Origin: Prevotellaceae bacterium | GTDB taxonomy: Bacteria > Bacteroidota > Bacteroidia > Bacteroidales > UBA932 | Reading direction: 5' to 3' | Assembly (NCBI GenBank): GCA_031268055.1 | Contig: JAIRXY010000158.1 | Span: 1 to 6,471, forward strand | DNA: 6,471 nt | In this document: positions 5,360 to 6,471 of the stretch, in pieces | Layout: every line of letters begins with the position of its first letter | How positions within the stretch are numbered: the stretch's first letter is position 1 | The notes under the pieces: model-generated | What the model was told of the DNA's origin: nothing | The model's database searches: none | Seen by the model: the letters and a program-made list of their open reading frames with translations, nothing else | Program-made: the position numbers and the translations under genes

Positions 5360-6471
5360 ATGAATGAGAAAATTTACGTAGGCTCAGCCTATAAAGTTGA
5401 AAATGAGAAAGGAACGTTTTACCAATTTGCGGTAAATCGTGATAAGGTAGAGCAGCTGCCGGGCGTTGGCAAGAACAACGAGGTGCTGATAGCCATAGAG
5501 CCGAAGCGCGAGGTGAAGAAGGAAAATTCCCCTACGCATAACGTTTACTACGGTAGCGGCGAGGGCGCACACAAAAATCGCGAAGTGCAGCTGGCAATAG
5601 CTAAAGACAAGCTGCTCACCGCGCCGGCTAACAGCTACGGCGATGTCAAGCTCTTTGCGGCTTCGCGCAGCAAAGATAGGGTGTCCGCCGACTTATCCAG
5701 CTACGCTGTTGCGCTAAGTGAAAAAGATGAAGATGGCAAGTATCAGTTCGTTGGGCGCGGCTATGACGCGGCCACCAAATTTGGCGAAACGCGCAGCGTG
5801 GGCAGCGCCCGGGTGCAGGAGTTTGGCAGCAAAGGAGAAGATGGAAAAGCCTACTACCTCAGGCTGGACGTGGCCAAGGCGCAAAAGCTGGACGTCAACG
5901 AATACGGTGACGCCAAGCTGGGCATTATCCCCTACGCTGCCGCTGTTCCACAAGCGGACGGCAGCGTGAAAGACGAAGTGCGCTACCTGCTCGCAGAGGT
6001 AGGCACGCTCGCAGCAGCAGACGCCCAGCGCGCGAAGGTAGAGGCTACCGTGAGCCTCCACGTCAAAAACATGCCCGGCATGCGCGATGACCAGCTTACG
6101 CTGTATGACTGCAACGTGCATGCTGCCGGTGAGGACAGCAGCATTTACCGGCTGATTGTGCGCGACCGAAATCCGGAAGCAATCGGCAGAGACCACGCCG
6201 ACCTCGTGGTTGCAGAGGACAAGTATACCTCAGAGATGCAGCTCCTGTCGCCGGAGGAAAGAAAGGCGGCAAAGGACGCCATTGCAACGATCTACGTTGG
6301 CAAAGGCTGGACAAACGATCCGGCAAAAATTAAGCTGAGCGCCGCCGACCTTACCGAAGGCGGGTTGAGCCGGGCTATTGAAGATGGCCATAAGGTTAAA
6401 GCGATTGCCATTGTGAAGCGCGCGCCGGAGGTGGTGACCATAGACCACGTAAGGCAGGCGCAGGCAAGGCC
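5360..6471 (+). CDS. Unrecognised modular repeat protein, 3' end missing
   Basis: The frame opens at ATG 5360 (MNEKIYVGSAYKVENE) and stays open to the right edge, giving at least 370 residues with no stop seen. The nearest upstream in-frame stop is at 5294-5296 and no other ATG lies between. There is no signal peptide or membrane segment. The visible part seems to be built from diverged copies of one small beta-rich unit. Each opens with a (Y/V)G(S/K/T) turn, then a hydrophobic strand ending in a charged D/K/N stretch, then a G/N turn and a second strand. Examples are KIYVGSA (4-10), NVYYGSG (61-67), RSVGSA (145-150), AEVGTL (212-217) and TIYVGKG (310-316). The KIYVGSG-type start recalls small uncharacterised proteins of Bacteroidota conjugative elements, but I cannot name the family. 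Base composition is visibly richer in G+C than the preceding gene's tail. It may share transcription with the DUF3945-like gene 88 bases upstream or have its own promoter. Confidence 0.8.
   Translation, partial: MNEKIYVGSAYKVENEKGTFYQFAVNRDKVEQLPGVGKNNEVLIAIEPKREVKKENSPTHNVYYGSGEGAHKNREVQLAIAKDKLLTAPANSYGDVKLFAASRSKDRVSADLSSYAVALSEKDEDGKYQFVGRGYDAATKFGETRSVGSARVQEFGSKGEDGKAYYLRLDVAKAQKLDVNEYGDAKLGIIPYAAAVPQADGSVKDEVRYLLAEVGTLAAADAQRAKVEATVSLHVKNMPGMRDDQLTLYDCNVHAAGEDSSIYRLIVRDRNPEAIGRDHADLVVAEDKYTSEMQLLSPEERKAAKDAIATIYVGKGWTNDPAKIKLSAADLTEGGLSRAIEDGHKVKAIAIVKRAPEVVTIDHVRQAQAR

Noticed and set aside
5714..6196. 160-codon open frame on the - strand opposite the last gene
   Set aside because: The + strand frame runs from a good start at 5360 to the edge without a stop and has patterned strands; the antisense frame shows no recognisable pattern.
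1..6471. CRISPR array, tRNA or rRNA genes, insertion sequence ends
   Set aside because: No regularly spaced repeats, no tRNA-like cloverleaf or rRNA sequence and no transposase or terminal inverted repeats were seen.

Overview
The window reads as part of a conjugative or mobilizable element from a Bacteroidota bacterium (class Bacteroidia or a close relative). Four things support this. The relaxase and coupling-protein pair has the sequence style of the Bacteroides MobB/MobC pair, including a YWYCH motif in the coupling protein. A gene with DUF4099/DUF3945-like architecture follows. The cut gene at the left edge ends like a PorP/SprF-family type IX secretion membrane protein, a family confined to Bacteroidota. 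Promoter-like sequences fit the Bacteroidota TAnnTTTG box, and starts are preceded by A-rich leaders rather than Shine-Dalgarno sites.

Layout, all on the + strand: (1) 1-288, the 3' end of a PorP/SprF-like gene; (2) 319-1632, a relaxase; (3) 1667-3706, a VirD4/TraG-type coupling ATPase (MobC-like), 34 bases after the relaxase and probably co-transcribed with it; (4) 3707-3909, a very AT-rich intergenic region with two inverted repeats, one a 15-bp perfect stem followed by a T-run (likely terminator), a diverged direct repeat and a good -7 box; (5) 3910-5271, a modular DUF4099/DUF3945-like protein with a repetitive Gln-rich head and Lys-rich tail; (6) 5272-5359, a short spacer with a 13-bp palindrome; (7) 5360-6471, an unrecognised gene that runs off the right edge and seems to be built from diverged copies of one small domain.

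How the genes fit together: the relaxase would nick the transfer origin and stay covalently bound to the strand, and the coupling ATPase would deliver that complex to a mating channel. No channel (type IV secretion) genes, integrase, attachment site or recognisable oriT lies in the window, so whether the element is self-transmissible or only mobilizable cannot be decided here. The last two genes are accessory and their roles are unknown. The most interesting parts are the unrecognised repeat protein at the right edge, the structured AT-rich control region in the middle, and the PorP-like gene in the place where a small MobA-type accessory gene is usually found.
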